Positions 33,005 through 43,774 of a DNA stretch of 64,000 nucleotides are shown here, in pieces. Position 1 is the stretch's first letter. Every line of letters begins with the position of its first letter. Made by a program: the position numbers and the translations under genes. The notes under the pieces are model-generated. The model was given only the letters and a program-made list of their open reading frames with translations. It was not told the origin of the DNA and ran no database searches. The stretch is from Centrapalus pauciflorus (taxonomy: Eukaryota; Streptophyta; Magnoliopsida; Asterales; Asteraceae), in the NCBI GenBank assembly GCA_020465985.1, contig JAANYP010004453.1, positions 62,001-126,000 of the forward strand. The letters run 5' to 3'.

Positions 33005-33460
33005 GATAGCGGTGTCAGATACGTACTTTCAGTATTACACTCTCACACTTAGGAGTTTTTGATTCCTTGATTGTTTGTCGTGATACACATTTCTAGGCGA
33101 TTCTTGGTATTATTTTCCCTTTAAACATGTTACACTTTGGAATATCCCTTGGCCTTTTTATTTATCAAGAAACTACCTTACTTGTCTCTTACTTAGACAT
33201 ACTTTTATGATCAAGGCATATACACAATGATTATAACTTTTCGGTATTGCAAATTTTCTTTAAAACGCAAACGTCGGACACAGTTCTGTATTCACATACA
33301 ACAGAGTGTCTTGGTTTGTCTTAAAGTTTATTTTTAAAGCTAGAAAGATAGCGGTGACAGGTCTGTACTGACGTACAACAAAGCGACTTATCTTGCTAAC
33401 TCGAGTCAAACCAGAGGCAACAGGTCTGTACTTACGTACAACAAAGTTACTTGTTTTGAC
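33005..33460 (-). repeat. E5 3'-region repeats (about 40-bp units)
   Basis: Three good copies and one weaker copy of a unit containing ACAGGTCTGTACTTACGTAC followed by AACAAAG occur near 33009 (weak), 33272, 33355 and 33413. Each has an imperfect GTACNNACGTAC-type palindrome. They lie between RNase H and the polypurine tracts, a non-coding zone; flanking 32490-33000 and 33470-34020 show nothing I can identify. Confidence 0.7.
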
Positions 33461-34029
33461 TCTCAATTTACTATCAAGATTTTTCTATTCTTTTCTTTTC
33501 TTTAAGATGTATCTGATGTGGCTATACATCCCCCAGAAATTTTGCATACCTCATTTAGAATCAATGTCTGTATGTCTCTAACATAAAAATTAAGATCCTT
33601 TGGTCATAAATCTAAGTTAGTTACACATATGACTTTTTATTGAATATTATATTAGCTTTGAGATTCCCTTTGTGCATTATGCCTACCAACACATCAAACT
33701 AGAAAATGTATATCACTTAGAGTTTAAGGTGCATTATGTGTGAAAGCTTAACACTTAGAGATTGTATCGACTGTGCTAATTTTCATCACTTTGAACCTAC
33801 GTATTTAAGACTTAACTCTTTTTTTAATATTCTCTTTTTTTGAGCTTTTTTTATGGTTTTCTCTCTTTTTTCTTATGTTTTTCGTAAATAAGAATAAGTT
33901 AATAAAATAACCTTCTAACTTACTATAAAAGGAAAAAAATTCTACTTAGCTACTAAACTTACTATAAAGAGAAAGAAACTCTACTAACAAAAAATTTTAC
34001 TAAGGTCAAATTACTCTGGGTTACGCATG

Positions 34030-36515
34030 CCATTCAGTTGAACTAACAACTTAAAACATCACTTATCAAAAGCTTTAGTAAATAAATCAGCATTATTATC
34101 TTCCGTTGCCACTTTTACCAGCTTATTAAGTTCTTTTCAGCACAATCACATATAAAACAGTGTCTTATGTCTATGTGCTTTGTTTTACTGTGTTTAACTG
34201 GATTATTGGTTATAGCAATAGTTGACTGGTTATCTATCCTAATACGAGTATGAGTATAAGTCAAACCGTAATCCCGCAATTGTTGTTGTATCCACAAAAC
34301 CTGTGAACAGCAACCACCGGCAGCAACATATTCAGCCTCACATGTTGACACGGCTACCGAAGTCTGTTTCTTGCATTGCCATAATACAAGCCTCCCTCCA
34401 AGGAACTGACAACCTCCAGTTGTTGACTGTCGATTCAAGCTGCAACCTCCATAGTCTGAATCCGTGAATGCTTCCAATTCCATATCACCATCGGCGTAAT
34501 ACCAAAGTTCCAGCTTTGGTTTCGACTTGAGGTATCTTAGAATCCACTTCACAGCTTTCATATGCATCTCTTTTGGATTAGCTTGAAACCTAGCACAAAT
34601 ACATACAGAAAATATTATGTCAGGTCTAGAAGCAGTTAAATACATGAGTGACACGATCATGGCCCGATATAACGTCGGGTCCACATCAGTATCACTTTCT
34701 GTACTCGGTCCGAGATTATGATTAACTTGAATCGGTGTGCTAAAGTGAGTAGTCAGCTTTGTCCCCTCCATCCCGAAGCGCTCTAGAATGTCGTAGACAT
34801 ACTTCGTCTGATGGATAAACATACCCTCCTTCCTCTGGTCAACTTGTAAACGCAAAAAGAAGTTTAACTCACCCATAACACTAATCTCAAACTTTGAGTT
34901 CATCACCTTCTCAAAGTCTTTGCACATCTGCTCGTCTGATGACCCGAAAATGATGTCATCGACATACACTTGTACCAAGATGAAATGTTCACCCTTCCTT
35001 CTCACAAACAGTGTACTATCAATTCTCCCTCTTTCAAACCCGTTGTCTAAAACATGAGAAGTAGTGTCTCGTACCACGCCCTTGGTGCTTGATGTAGTCC
35101 ATACAAAGCCTTATCTAAACGATACACTCTGTCTGGATACTTCGGATCGGTAAACCTAGGCGGTTGTTCCGCGTACACCAGTTCCTTCACTTTGCTGTAT
35201 AAAAAGGCACTCTTTACGTCCAACTGATGGACTTTAAATCCTTTGAAGGAAGCAAAAGCTAGAAACAAACGGATTGCCTCATGCCTTGCTACTGGCACAA
35301 ATACTTCATTGTAATCGATTCCTTCCTCTTGGTTGAAACCCTTTACGACAAGTCTTGCCTTGTTGCGAGTCACTATACGCCGATCATCCCTCTTGCACTT
35401 AAAAACCCACTTGGTTCCTATTGCAACTTCTCATCAAGGTAATGGAACTAAGTCCCACACTTCAAGTTTCCTGAATTGTGACAGTTCTACCTGCATCGCT
35501 TCAACCCAAGAATTGTCTTTCAGTGCCATTTGCACATTCTTCGGCTCTACTTGCAAGATGAAACATGAATACAAGCAAGTGTGAAAAGCCTCGGAGTCAT
35601 TGATCATCGACAACAACATTGTGTTGTTATTCAAACTACTCCTAGTCCTCACACCAGCATTTGGATTTCCTATGATGCTCTCAGTCGGATGATCCTTATT
35701 AATCCTAGATGTTTCTATCTCATCAATCCTAAGATTATCTCCTAAATTTGATCCTATCTCACCTAACGGGGGAACGATTTCAGACTCTACATTTTCTTCC
35801 TCATGAACACTGTCTTCAGAGTTAGAATTTGTTGTCTGATTTTCGTTTGTAGGCACCTCAGAATCAGTCTCTGCTGGAGATCTATTTTCTGATGTTGTAG
35901 GCTCGGAAGTTGATGGAAAGGTCGTCCTCGTAAATTTTGACCGTCGTCATTCAGATTTAATGACGACAAGTCCTGTTCGATTGTACCTACATTTCTATCC
36001 ATAGGAATGTTAAATGATTCAAACAGTTTGTCATAATCAAAAATCCATTGCGGACGTATTTGAGGTTCATGTGTAACTTCTTACATCAATGTTATACACA
36101 TTCTCTACCGTACCATTTGATTTATTAAAAACCCTTTTATTTGGTGAGTTAGGCACATAACCTAGGAAATAACCTTCATCAGCCTTTTCACCAAACTTAG
36201 GTTGCTGCTTTGTTTTCATTAACGTACACGGTACCCCAAATGGTTCGAAGCCAGTTAAATTTGGTAGCCTTTTATTCAAAACTTCATAACAGGTTTTGCT
36301 CAGTGATTTGATAGTAAGGACCCGGTTTAAAACATGAAAAGCGGTATTCACTGCCTCCCCCCAAAAGATGGTAGGAAGCTTTGAATCCGAGAGTATGGTC
36401 CTTGCTGCCTCAATCAAAGTCATGTTTTTCCGTTCTGCCACCCTATTTTGTTGTGGCTCATAAGGTGCACTAAATTGATGTACTATGCCTTTTGATAGGC
36501 AATATACACCAATTA
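34030..36515 (-). pseudogene. E5 pol: integrase C-terminal half, RT and RNase H
   Basis: From right to left: QFSAPYEPQQNRVAERKNMT carries the catalytic Glu. Then come FWGEAVNTAFHVLNRVLTIK and GYFLGYVPNSPNKRVFNKSN, an acidic linker, and RT from NSWVEAMQVELSQFRKLEVW through DYNEVFVPVARHEAIRLFLA to VQVYVDDIIFGSS (YVDD at 34955-34966). RNase H follows with FTDSDYGGCSLNRQSTTGG, STCEAEYVAAGGC and IRIDNQSTIAITNNPVKHSK, and after a frameshift KVATEDNNADLFTKAFDK. Lesions are a frameshift near 36065, double TGA at 35431-35436, a frameshift near 35060 and one near 34115. RT catalytic residues are intact. Confidence 0.92.
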
Positions 36516-36520
36516 CAGTG

Positions 36521-37492
36521 TGTCACACCCTGTTACTACGGTTGGCAATGAAGCGTGACGTCGCGGAAGCATAACCATAATCATAACGAACGACCACTAT
36601 ATGGACGTTTTCAAAAATACATCGATAAAACTTTAAAATATAGAAATGTTTTACATAGCCTGATATGATGAAAAGTAGTTCCCACGGTACAAGGAATTAA
36701 ATACATAATTAAAGAAATCAAAATAATGCAACTAAATCTCCGGTGGTTTTGAAAATGCATGCGACTCCTGAAGTGCGGAAGCTTGAAAAATACTTCTGAT
36801 TCGATGAACTTGCCTTAATTTCTAGAAAATACACACTAAAATACGTCAACAAAATTGTTGGTGAGCTCATAGGTTTACACGTCAATCTGACTTGTATGGA
36901 CAACAACAGTTGAGTTTGAATTTATAAAATCATAAATTCCATGTTATGTATTACATATAAACAATCATGCAACCGAAGCTTAATTAAATGAGTTTGCCCT
37001 GTGCAGTATTCACATACGTAATACCGTGTGTTGAATATATATGCATCCGCTGTTAGCCGAGATGAACTAACCCGAATGGGGGACATGACTCCCGATAGAT
37101 CTATCCACAATATATTCGCGCTGACAAATAAATGCAATTAACGGTTCATGATTTGAGGGCTGATGGAACCACATGTGCAATACATAATAGAAATGAAATT
37201 GTTTCCATGTCCATATGAAAACGTAGCATGTATTTCAACCCCAAAACATAACAGTGTGAAAATAGGGGCTATGAGGACTCACCACATATTGATGGCAAAA
37301 TGATCGTAAAAATGACGATTTACGTTGTTGATGAGTGATGACACCGGACACGTTTAACCGAGTCCTAAATGATATAAGGGATTTAATAACTCCCATTTAT
37401 GATAATATGCATGTATAAATGTGGTTATCTTTTAAATCACCCAACATTACAAGTTTATAAATAAAACCCACTTAAAACGTCAAGTTTATATA

Positions 37493-37544
<52 letters not shown>

Positions 37545-38976
37545 CAGTTTTTTGAAGGTTTTTCGGCCTACTTTGAGGCTATTTTTGACCAAGCTCCAAA
37601 ACCATTTAGGCTTTGGTTTTCTTGGACATTAAACTAATATATACAAAGAATTTTTAAAGTCAAGAACGGCCCTTTTTCGAGATGTTTAGGTTAGGGAAAA
37701 AGTTCGTTAAAAACCCTATGTTGGCCATTTTTGAGCTGTCAAACTTTCGGGTTCCAAATAATATCTGGGGGTTCTAAACTCCAAAATAAATTATGAAAAC
37801 TTCCATATCTTTAGTTAAGACAGAGATATAACTTTTGAGACAAGAATCAACTCATTTCGTTAAGCTATGAATTAGTTATTATTTTTCAAAGTCGATGCAA
37901 CATTTCTGCCGAAATTCCGTATTTCATAAACTTAAAACAACTTGTGATTCTTGTTGTTTATGCAAAAACTACTTGTATAAAAGGTTATAAAACACATTTA
38001 TATAACTCGTTTTGATAATATTTACACTTACATGATGTGTTTATATATTTATAAACACATTTGAAGAAAACAACTTAAACACAAAACTAGTGATTTATAA
38101 ACTTGAGTTTTTATGAAACTTGTTGTTGTTGGTTATTATATATGTTATGCAAGACTTATATAAAAATTAATATGAGATGTTATGAGTTAGTATTTACTTA
38201 CTTTGATGAAATATAACAATGCAAATGAGTAGAAGGATGGATCTTGTAGGATTTCACCAAGAACACTTGAAATAAACTTGAAGAACACTTGAAAGAACAA
38301 AAGTTGCAAACTTTTGGCTTTGGTTGACACCTTGGCCGATTTTTTTGAGTGAAATGAGAGTGTTTTCTTGTGTTTTGGAGGTGTGTAAATGAATGGAAGT
38401 GAGCTCCCTATTTATAGAGAAAATTTGGTCTTTCAAAGTGGAGGTTGAGTAAGGATTTGGATGAAACGAAAGGGTATGATGAATGAGGATTTGATGGTGA
38501 TAGTGTAAGGTTGTTTTAATATAAAAAGAATTCAAACTCTATAAAAGTAATACCTATGGGCAGATTTTTTTAAGATATTATCTTGTATTTTCATTTTTTT
38601 TAAATGTATTTAGAATGTATTCTTGTATTTCCCTTTTAATGTAAATTCATAAATACTTTTGAATGCATTTGTTTAATGAATTGTTTTAGTCTTGCATAAT
38701 TAATGTTAAGTAAGTGTATTAATGAATGATTATTGTCACTAATCATAATTTAATTATGTACTTAGTTGAATTAATCCTTCGTATCGTAAATCGATCGGAT
38801 TAATTGATTTTCCGATTCATCGCACCGATGAATTTGATTCTAATTGAGTTGAATTTCCTTATAAACATTGTTAATCACTTTGATTAATTGCTAATGACCA
38901 TTGATTAGGTTATAATTGGCTATTAAATACTGATTAGGTCATAGTTTGTTAACCTGGATTTGTTCCGGATGTTACA
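36521..38976 (-). repeat. E6 3' LTR
   Basis: On the minus strand it runs TGTAACATCCGGAACAAATC...GTGTGACA. It matches 43775-46191 along its full length, with scattered substitutions and an expanded TA tract at about 37486-37540 that the partner lacks. The TATA box is the complement of TATTTATA at 38409-38416. Confidence 0.95.
38409..38416 (-). promoter_or_regulatory. TATA box of E6 3' LTR
   Basis: The minus strand reads CTATAAATAGGGAGCTC. The same sequence occurs in the 5' LTR (45623-45630), and a close match in the E8 LTR (56314-56321), so it is conserved in the family. Confidence 0.8.
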
Positions 38977-38990
38977 GTCTCCCCCTGTTA
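38977..38990 (-). other. E6 polypurine tract
   Basis: The minus strand reads AACAGGGGGAGAC directly before the 3' LTR start. The identical sequence precedes the E8 LTR (56879-56892). Confidence 0.85.
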
Positions 38991-39442
38991 AGGGAATTTC
39001 GTCCCGAAATTTTATCTTGTTTCATCAGGGGTCTTGTTACTTATGATTAGGTGAGGGTATCTTTGGTTAAAAATGACCTTTGCATACCGAAGTGAATTCT
39101 GGTCCATGTCTAGAATTCCATCTGACCTTAAGGATGGGTATACGACTGTGCTTCAATCCTTTGACCACACGGTCCATGATTTCTACCGGCTTTTTGATGA
39201 AGAGAAGTTTATCAGTTAGCTGTATTTCTTCCAAGGGGTAACAGGTGTTTCCTCTAACAAACGCTTCTTCAGATTCGATACGTGAAAGGTATTGTGCATG
39301 CTGCTAAGCTCTAGTGGTAGCTCTAACAATAAGCTACTAGTCCAATTCTTTTTAAGACCTTGAATTGTCCAATGTAACGAGGATTCAGTTATCCTTGATT
39401 TCCTAATCATATCACGCCCTTCCATGGCGAGACTTTTATCGG

Positions 39443-40254
39443 TACTCGTTCCCCCAATTAGAACTCAAGGGATTTTCTCCCTACATCTGCATAACTTTCC
39501 GACAATCGCGGCCAACTTTTAGTCAATTCCGCATTTGTACTATCTTTTCGGTAGTTTCGTGAATGATCTTAGCGCCAGTGATTTGGCTATCTCCTACTTC
39601 TTCCCAATAAATCGGTGATTGACACTTTCGCCCGTAGAGGGCCTCAAACGGAGCAGCTTTAATACTCGAGTGATAGCTATTGTAGTACGATAATTCCACT
39701 AAGCCAATTGAGTATCCATTACATAGGCTCTTAATGTATGTTATAGGGTTTGGATCGTTCTATTATTCTGACCATCGGTCTGAGGGTGATATGTGGTACT
39801 CATGTCCAAGTTTGTATCCAAAGCTTGCTGTAATTATTGCCAAAAACGTACTCGTTCCCCCAATTAGAACTCAAGGGATTTTCTCCCTACATCTGCATAA
39901 CTTTACGACAATCGCGGCCAACTTTTAGTCAATTCCGCATCTGTACTATCTTTTCGGTAGTTTCGTGAATGACCATAGCGCCAGTGATTTGGCTATCTCC
40001 AACTTCTTCCCAATAAATCGGTGATTGACACTTTCGCCCGTAGAGGGCCTCAAACGGAGCAGCTTTAATACTCGAATGATAGCTATTGTAGTACGATAAT
40101 TCCACTAAGCCAATTGAGTATCCATTACATAGGCTCTTAATGTATGTTATAGGGTTTGGATCCTTCTATTATTCTGACCATCGGTCTGAGGGTGATATGT
40201 GGTACTCATGTCCAAGTTTGTATCCAAAGCTTGCTGTAATAATTGCCAAAAACG
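39443..40254 (-). repeat. 406-bp tandem duplication in E6 integrase
   Basis: Two head-to-tail copies, 39443-39848 and 39849-40254, nearly identical. The left edge and the sequence after the right edge share TAC (TACTCGTTCC at each copy start, TACATGTAGA after the array), a 3-bp microhomology at the breakpoints. Confidence 0.97.
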
Positions 40255-41032
40255 TACATGTAGATCTGCTATCCGTATCCAAAGTGATATAATAGGCACT
40301 CCGTGTCCGGAGATGACTTCCTTGAGGTACGTTTGGACTAGCTTATCCATCCTGTTGTTCTCCTTGATTGGTAGGAATGCGCGGATTTTGTTAGGCGGTC
40401 GACTATTACTCAAATGCTTTCTAATGTTTGTCTTAACTTTGGAGCATGTTAGGAATTTGTTGACATATGTGGCAATGTCATCCTTCATGATAGGCCACCC
40501 GTATAGCTCCTTAAGGTCAAGAGACATTTTATCGAATCCGGGGTGAACCACATATCTTGATTTGTGTCCGTCATCCGTAACCAGTTTTCTTACTCTATCA
40601 AAAATAGGGTAACCAGACTTTATTCATGAAGTATCGATTTCCATTAACCCTTATCCCAAACTATTTATCCATTCCGTGCAGGGCTTCATTTTTCATATTT
40701 TCCTCCTTAACAGCTTCTACTTGTGCACCATGAACTAAAGAAGGAAGGTTTGGTAGAATGCTAATAACTAGGGCTTGTACTCTTAACGGCTTAGCTCGTT
40801 CCTTTCGGTTCTGAGCGTCTGCAACCACATTAGTTTTCCTTAGGTGATAACGAATTTCACAGTTGCAATTACTTATTAGCTCCATCCAATGGCACTACTT
40901 CATATCCGACTCTTTTTGGTTCAAGATGTGTTGGAGGCTCCTATGGTCTGTGAATACATTACACTTTGTACCGTACAACTAATGTCTCCAAGTCTTAAAG
41001 ATAAAGACTACTGCTCCAAGATCTAGATCATG

Positions 41033-41376
41033 CGTTATGTAATTCACCTAGTACCCTAAATTTTCATAAAGTATACGCTATGACCCTATCTTTCTATATC
41101 AACCCATTGTGTGAAGCGTCACAGTAATCTACAAATTTCTTGCTTCTCTTAGATAAAATAAGCACGCTGCACAGATTGTGCCTCAATAACTGATATGATG
41201 TCTCGTTATGTAATTCACCTAGTGAACCCTAAATTTTCATAAAGTATACGCTATGACCCTATCTTTCTATATCAACCCATTGTGTGAAGCGTCACAGTAA
41301 TCTACAAATTTCTTGCTTCTCTTGGTTAAAATAAGCGCGCTGCACAGATTGTGCCTTAATAACTGATATGATGTCT
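41033..41376 (-). repeat. Approximately 171-bp tandem duplication in E6 RNase H
   Basis: CGTTATGTAATTCACCTAGT starts both copies (41033 and 41204) and TGATATGATGTCT ends both. The second copy has 3 extra bases (GTGAACCC against GTACCC) and a few substitutions. Confidence 0.95.
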
Positions 41377-41640
41377 CCTGATCCTCGCCCCAATCATATT
41401 TAATGTCTTTTCGGGTCAGTTTTGTTAGAGCTTCGGTGATCTTTGAGAAATTTTTGATAATTGCCTATAATAAGTGGCAAGTCTTAAGGACTGTCGTATC
41501 TCTATGGGGGTTCTAAGAGTTGACCAATTCCTGATAACCTCGATCTTTGCATGGGTCGACTTGGATCCCTTTACTATTGATCACGTGACCGATAAATCTT
41601 ACTTATTTTACCCAAAAGTCAAACTTAGAAAGCTTGGCAT

Positions 41641-42720
41641 ATAATTGTTCTTTCTTCAACAACTCTAGAATCAGCCATAAATGTTTGCTCGTGCTCCTCC
41701 TTGTTTCGTGAGTAGATTAAAAAGTCATTCATGAATACAATCATGAATTTGTCTAGATAAGGTTTGCACACCCGATGACGTCCATGAGTACCGTTGGGGC
41801 ACTGGTTAATCCAAACGGCATTAATAGGAATTTATGATGAACGAAACGGAATCTGAAGGTCGTCTTTGGAATATCTTTCTTGCGAACTCTAACCTGATGA
41901 TAACCAGACCTTAGGTCGATCTTTGAGTAGAAGCTTAATTCTTGGAGTTTGGTCAAATAATTCATTGATCCTTGTGAGCAGGTACCAATTCCTTTAGTTT
42001 ATTTAGCTCTTGGTAATTGATGCACATTCTGATGGTTCTATCCTTCTTATTTATGAACAAAACTGGAACTCCCCAAAGTGAGGAACTTGGTTTGTTAAAC
42101 CCTTTATCTAACAGCTCCTGCAACTGGTTTGGAGAACTTGTACATAACTTATGGGCTAATCGGTATGGTGCTCGAGCCACTAGTGCAGCACCTAACACTA
42201 GGCCGATTTTGAATTCGACTTGCCCCGATGGTGGGAGCTCAGGGATGTGTTCTGGAAAATCTTTGGGGTAACCATAAATAATAAGAATATTTTCGAGCCG
42301 CTTTTCCTTTGGCTCCCTCTCTGTCAACACTTCAGGGTCCTAATGCTAGGGATGATGCATACTTTGGTATTTCTTGTTTTGCCTTGAACAATAAGGACCT
42401 TCTTATTGGCTAAGGGTATGTGAACCGTCTTCTTGTTGCACACGATTTCCGCATGGTTTTTCGATAACCAATCCATGCCTATAACCACGTCAAAACTCCC
42501 CAGTTTGACGGGCACCACGTCTATCTCAAAGAGTCGACCTACTACTTCTAAGGAGCATCCTCAATATCATAAGTGGCACTTAATGGTGTAAGAATGAAGT
42601 TTGTCTGCTTACTGAACTTAGTTGATATAAAGCTCCTACCAGCACCGATATCAAGTAGTATAAATGCATAAGTGGTATCTAATGGGGTAAGAGGATAAGT
42701 CTATGGGTTTGAAAGTTCTT
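41641..42720 (-). pseudogene. E6 protease end and reverse transcriptase
   Basis: The protease end reads VKLGSFDVVIGMDWLSKNHA (about 42510-42450). RT begins FPEHIPELPPSGQVEFKIGL, then FNKPSSSLWGVPVLFINKKD, RTIRMCINYQELNKL and, after a frameshift near 41962, LQELSFYSKIDLRSGYHQVR and RFVHHKFLLMPFGLTSAPTV. In the frame that follows, the catalytic motif reads IVFMNDFLIYS (41705-41740) where FIDD is expected, so the first Asp of the pair is Asn. The enzyme would be inactive for that reason alone. Confidence 0.88.
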
Positions 42721-43758
42721 AGGCAGATAGTCATAGCTTTATCTCCTCATACACAGAGTTGTAGTTAAAACTTAATTTTTCATTAAAGTTTCTGATACCT
42801 AATCTTTGTACATGAGATGGTCGGGATTTTTCCGATAAATTTTACAAGCCTAAATATATATTTCTGATAGTAAAACCTAGAGAAATACTACAAAATGGTA
42901 CAAGGGTACTAAGTATGATATGCCTCCGGGGTTTTATAGTACTCCAGAGCATTAAGTCGTTGTGTTAGTTCTGCATTGCGGGCTTTGCGCTCTGCTAGGC
43001 GCTATCACAATTCGTCGATTCCGTCTTGTTGAATCGCCTGGGTATTCTGGTTGGCCCAAGGTACATTGGTGGTTTGTATTGTCTCCTGCTTAATCTTTGC
43101 AGAGATCTCACCGACCTCCTGGTGGATTTGTCGAAATTGAAGGTCGTGTCTGGCGGCCCTTGCCACCAATAGAGGCACCGTTCTTTGCGAAGGTTCCTCG
43201 GTAAGTGTTGGTACTTACCTTCCTTGTTTCTAACTGGCTTGGGATACCTTCCTTGTTTCTCCATTCTTGGAGAATGTGAGGCATCCATCCCCACTGTCTT
43301 ATGTTTGCCCGTCGTTACTGTGGCGGGCTTTGCTGATGGGCAGGTACCGGGATAGACTCCCGTTGTGCTAGTCACACCCTTTTCCTAGGGGTAAACTTCC
43401 TCAATGGTCCATTGGGATGGCTTCTGAATAGGGTGTAGGATGGAATACGTGGTGGTGATGGTGGAGCAATTTGTGCTGCAGGGCCACAATTGCCCTCCTC
43501 TTGTTCTGACGGGTCCTCTACCTCGTCATTAATTGGGTCTGGGTGGGACTCCGATCCGAGGTACATCTCAGTGTCACCTTGGTTTCCTTGTCCCATGGGT
43601 GAGTATTCATCCTCGGAGTCAAAGAGGATAACGACTGTAACGTTTAACATGTTTCTGTCATTAGGGTCCATATGTTCACAGTTATTGAAATAAGAAAGTT
43701 TAGTTTTTGTAGAAGTTATAGTCTAGGGTACTAATGCAACCTAGTTCACTATAACTAT
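42721..43758 (-). pseudogene. E6 gag, heavily reduced
   Basis: A frame from ATG 43669-43671 (MDPNDRNMLNVTVV) gives an acidic N-terminus, then PPSPPRIPSYTLFRSHPNGP and LRKFTPRKRV. Its tail resembles the LRIKHTARKRV tail of the E4 gag N-terminus, so it is the gag start. A stop follows at 43372-43374. The next frame (43375-42995) is Arg/Pro-rich and I cannot match it to a gag core or a zinc knuckle. The core and knuckle appear to be deleted before the protease region. The stretch 42540-42990 holds only short fragments. Confidence 0.55.
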
Positions 43759-43771
43759 GGCTCTGATACCA
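43759..43771 (-). other. E6 primer-binding site (tRNA-iMet)
   Basis: The minus strand reads TGGTATCAGAGCC, the exact plant initiator tRNA-Met primer site, 3 nt inside the 5' LTR end. Confidence 0.95.
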
Positions 43772-43774
43772 ATC

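Larger units (their letters stand above)
39000..41640 (-). pseudogene. E6 pol 3' half: RNase H, integrase, C-terminal domain
   Basis: RNase H is degraded but readable as VDYCDASHNGL-like sequence (41290 and again 41115), and ELISNCNCEIRYHLRKTNVV...ADAQNRKER (40885-40800). Integrase: HPGFDKMSLDLKELYGWPIM and KFLTCSKVK (first zinc Cys changed to Phe), then a deletion removes the first catalytic Asp, followed by HGVPI, RFWQLLQQALDTNLDMSTTY and HPQTDGQNNRRIQTL (catalytic Glu position changed). The C-terminal block LPLELSSMHNTFHVSNLKKR is at 39216-39425. Two tandem duplications lie inside. Many stops and frame changes. Confidence 0.8.

Noticed and set aside
38254..38535. Conserved short frame in the E6 LTRs (also 45468-45650)
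   Set aside because: It is conserved only because LTRs are duplicates; the length differs between copies and it overlaps the TATA box region.
42995..43375. Arg/Pro-rich minus-strand frame as an intact gag core
   Set aside because: It lacks the gag core signature and the zinc knuckle, and is bounded by stops; kept only as part of a reduced gag relic.
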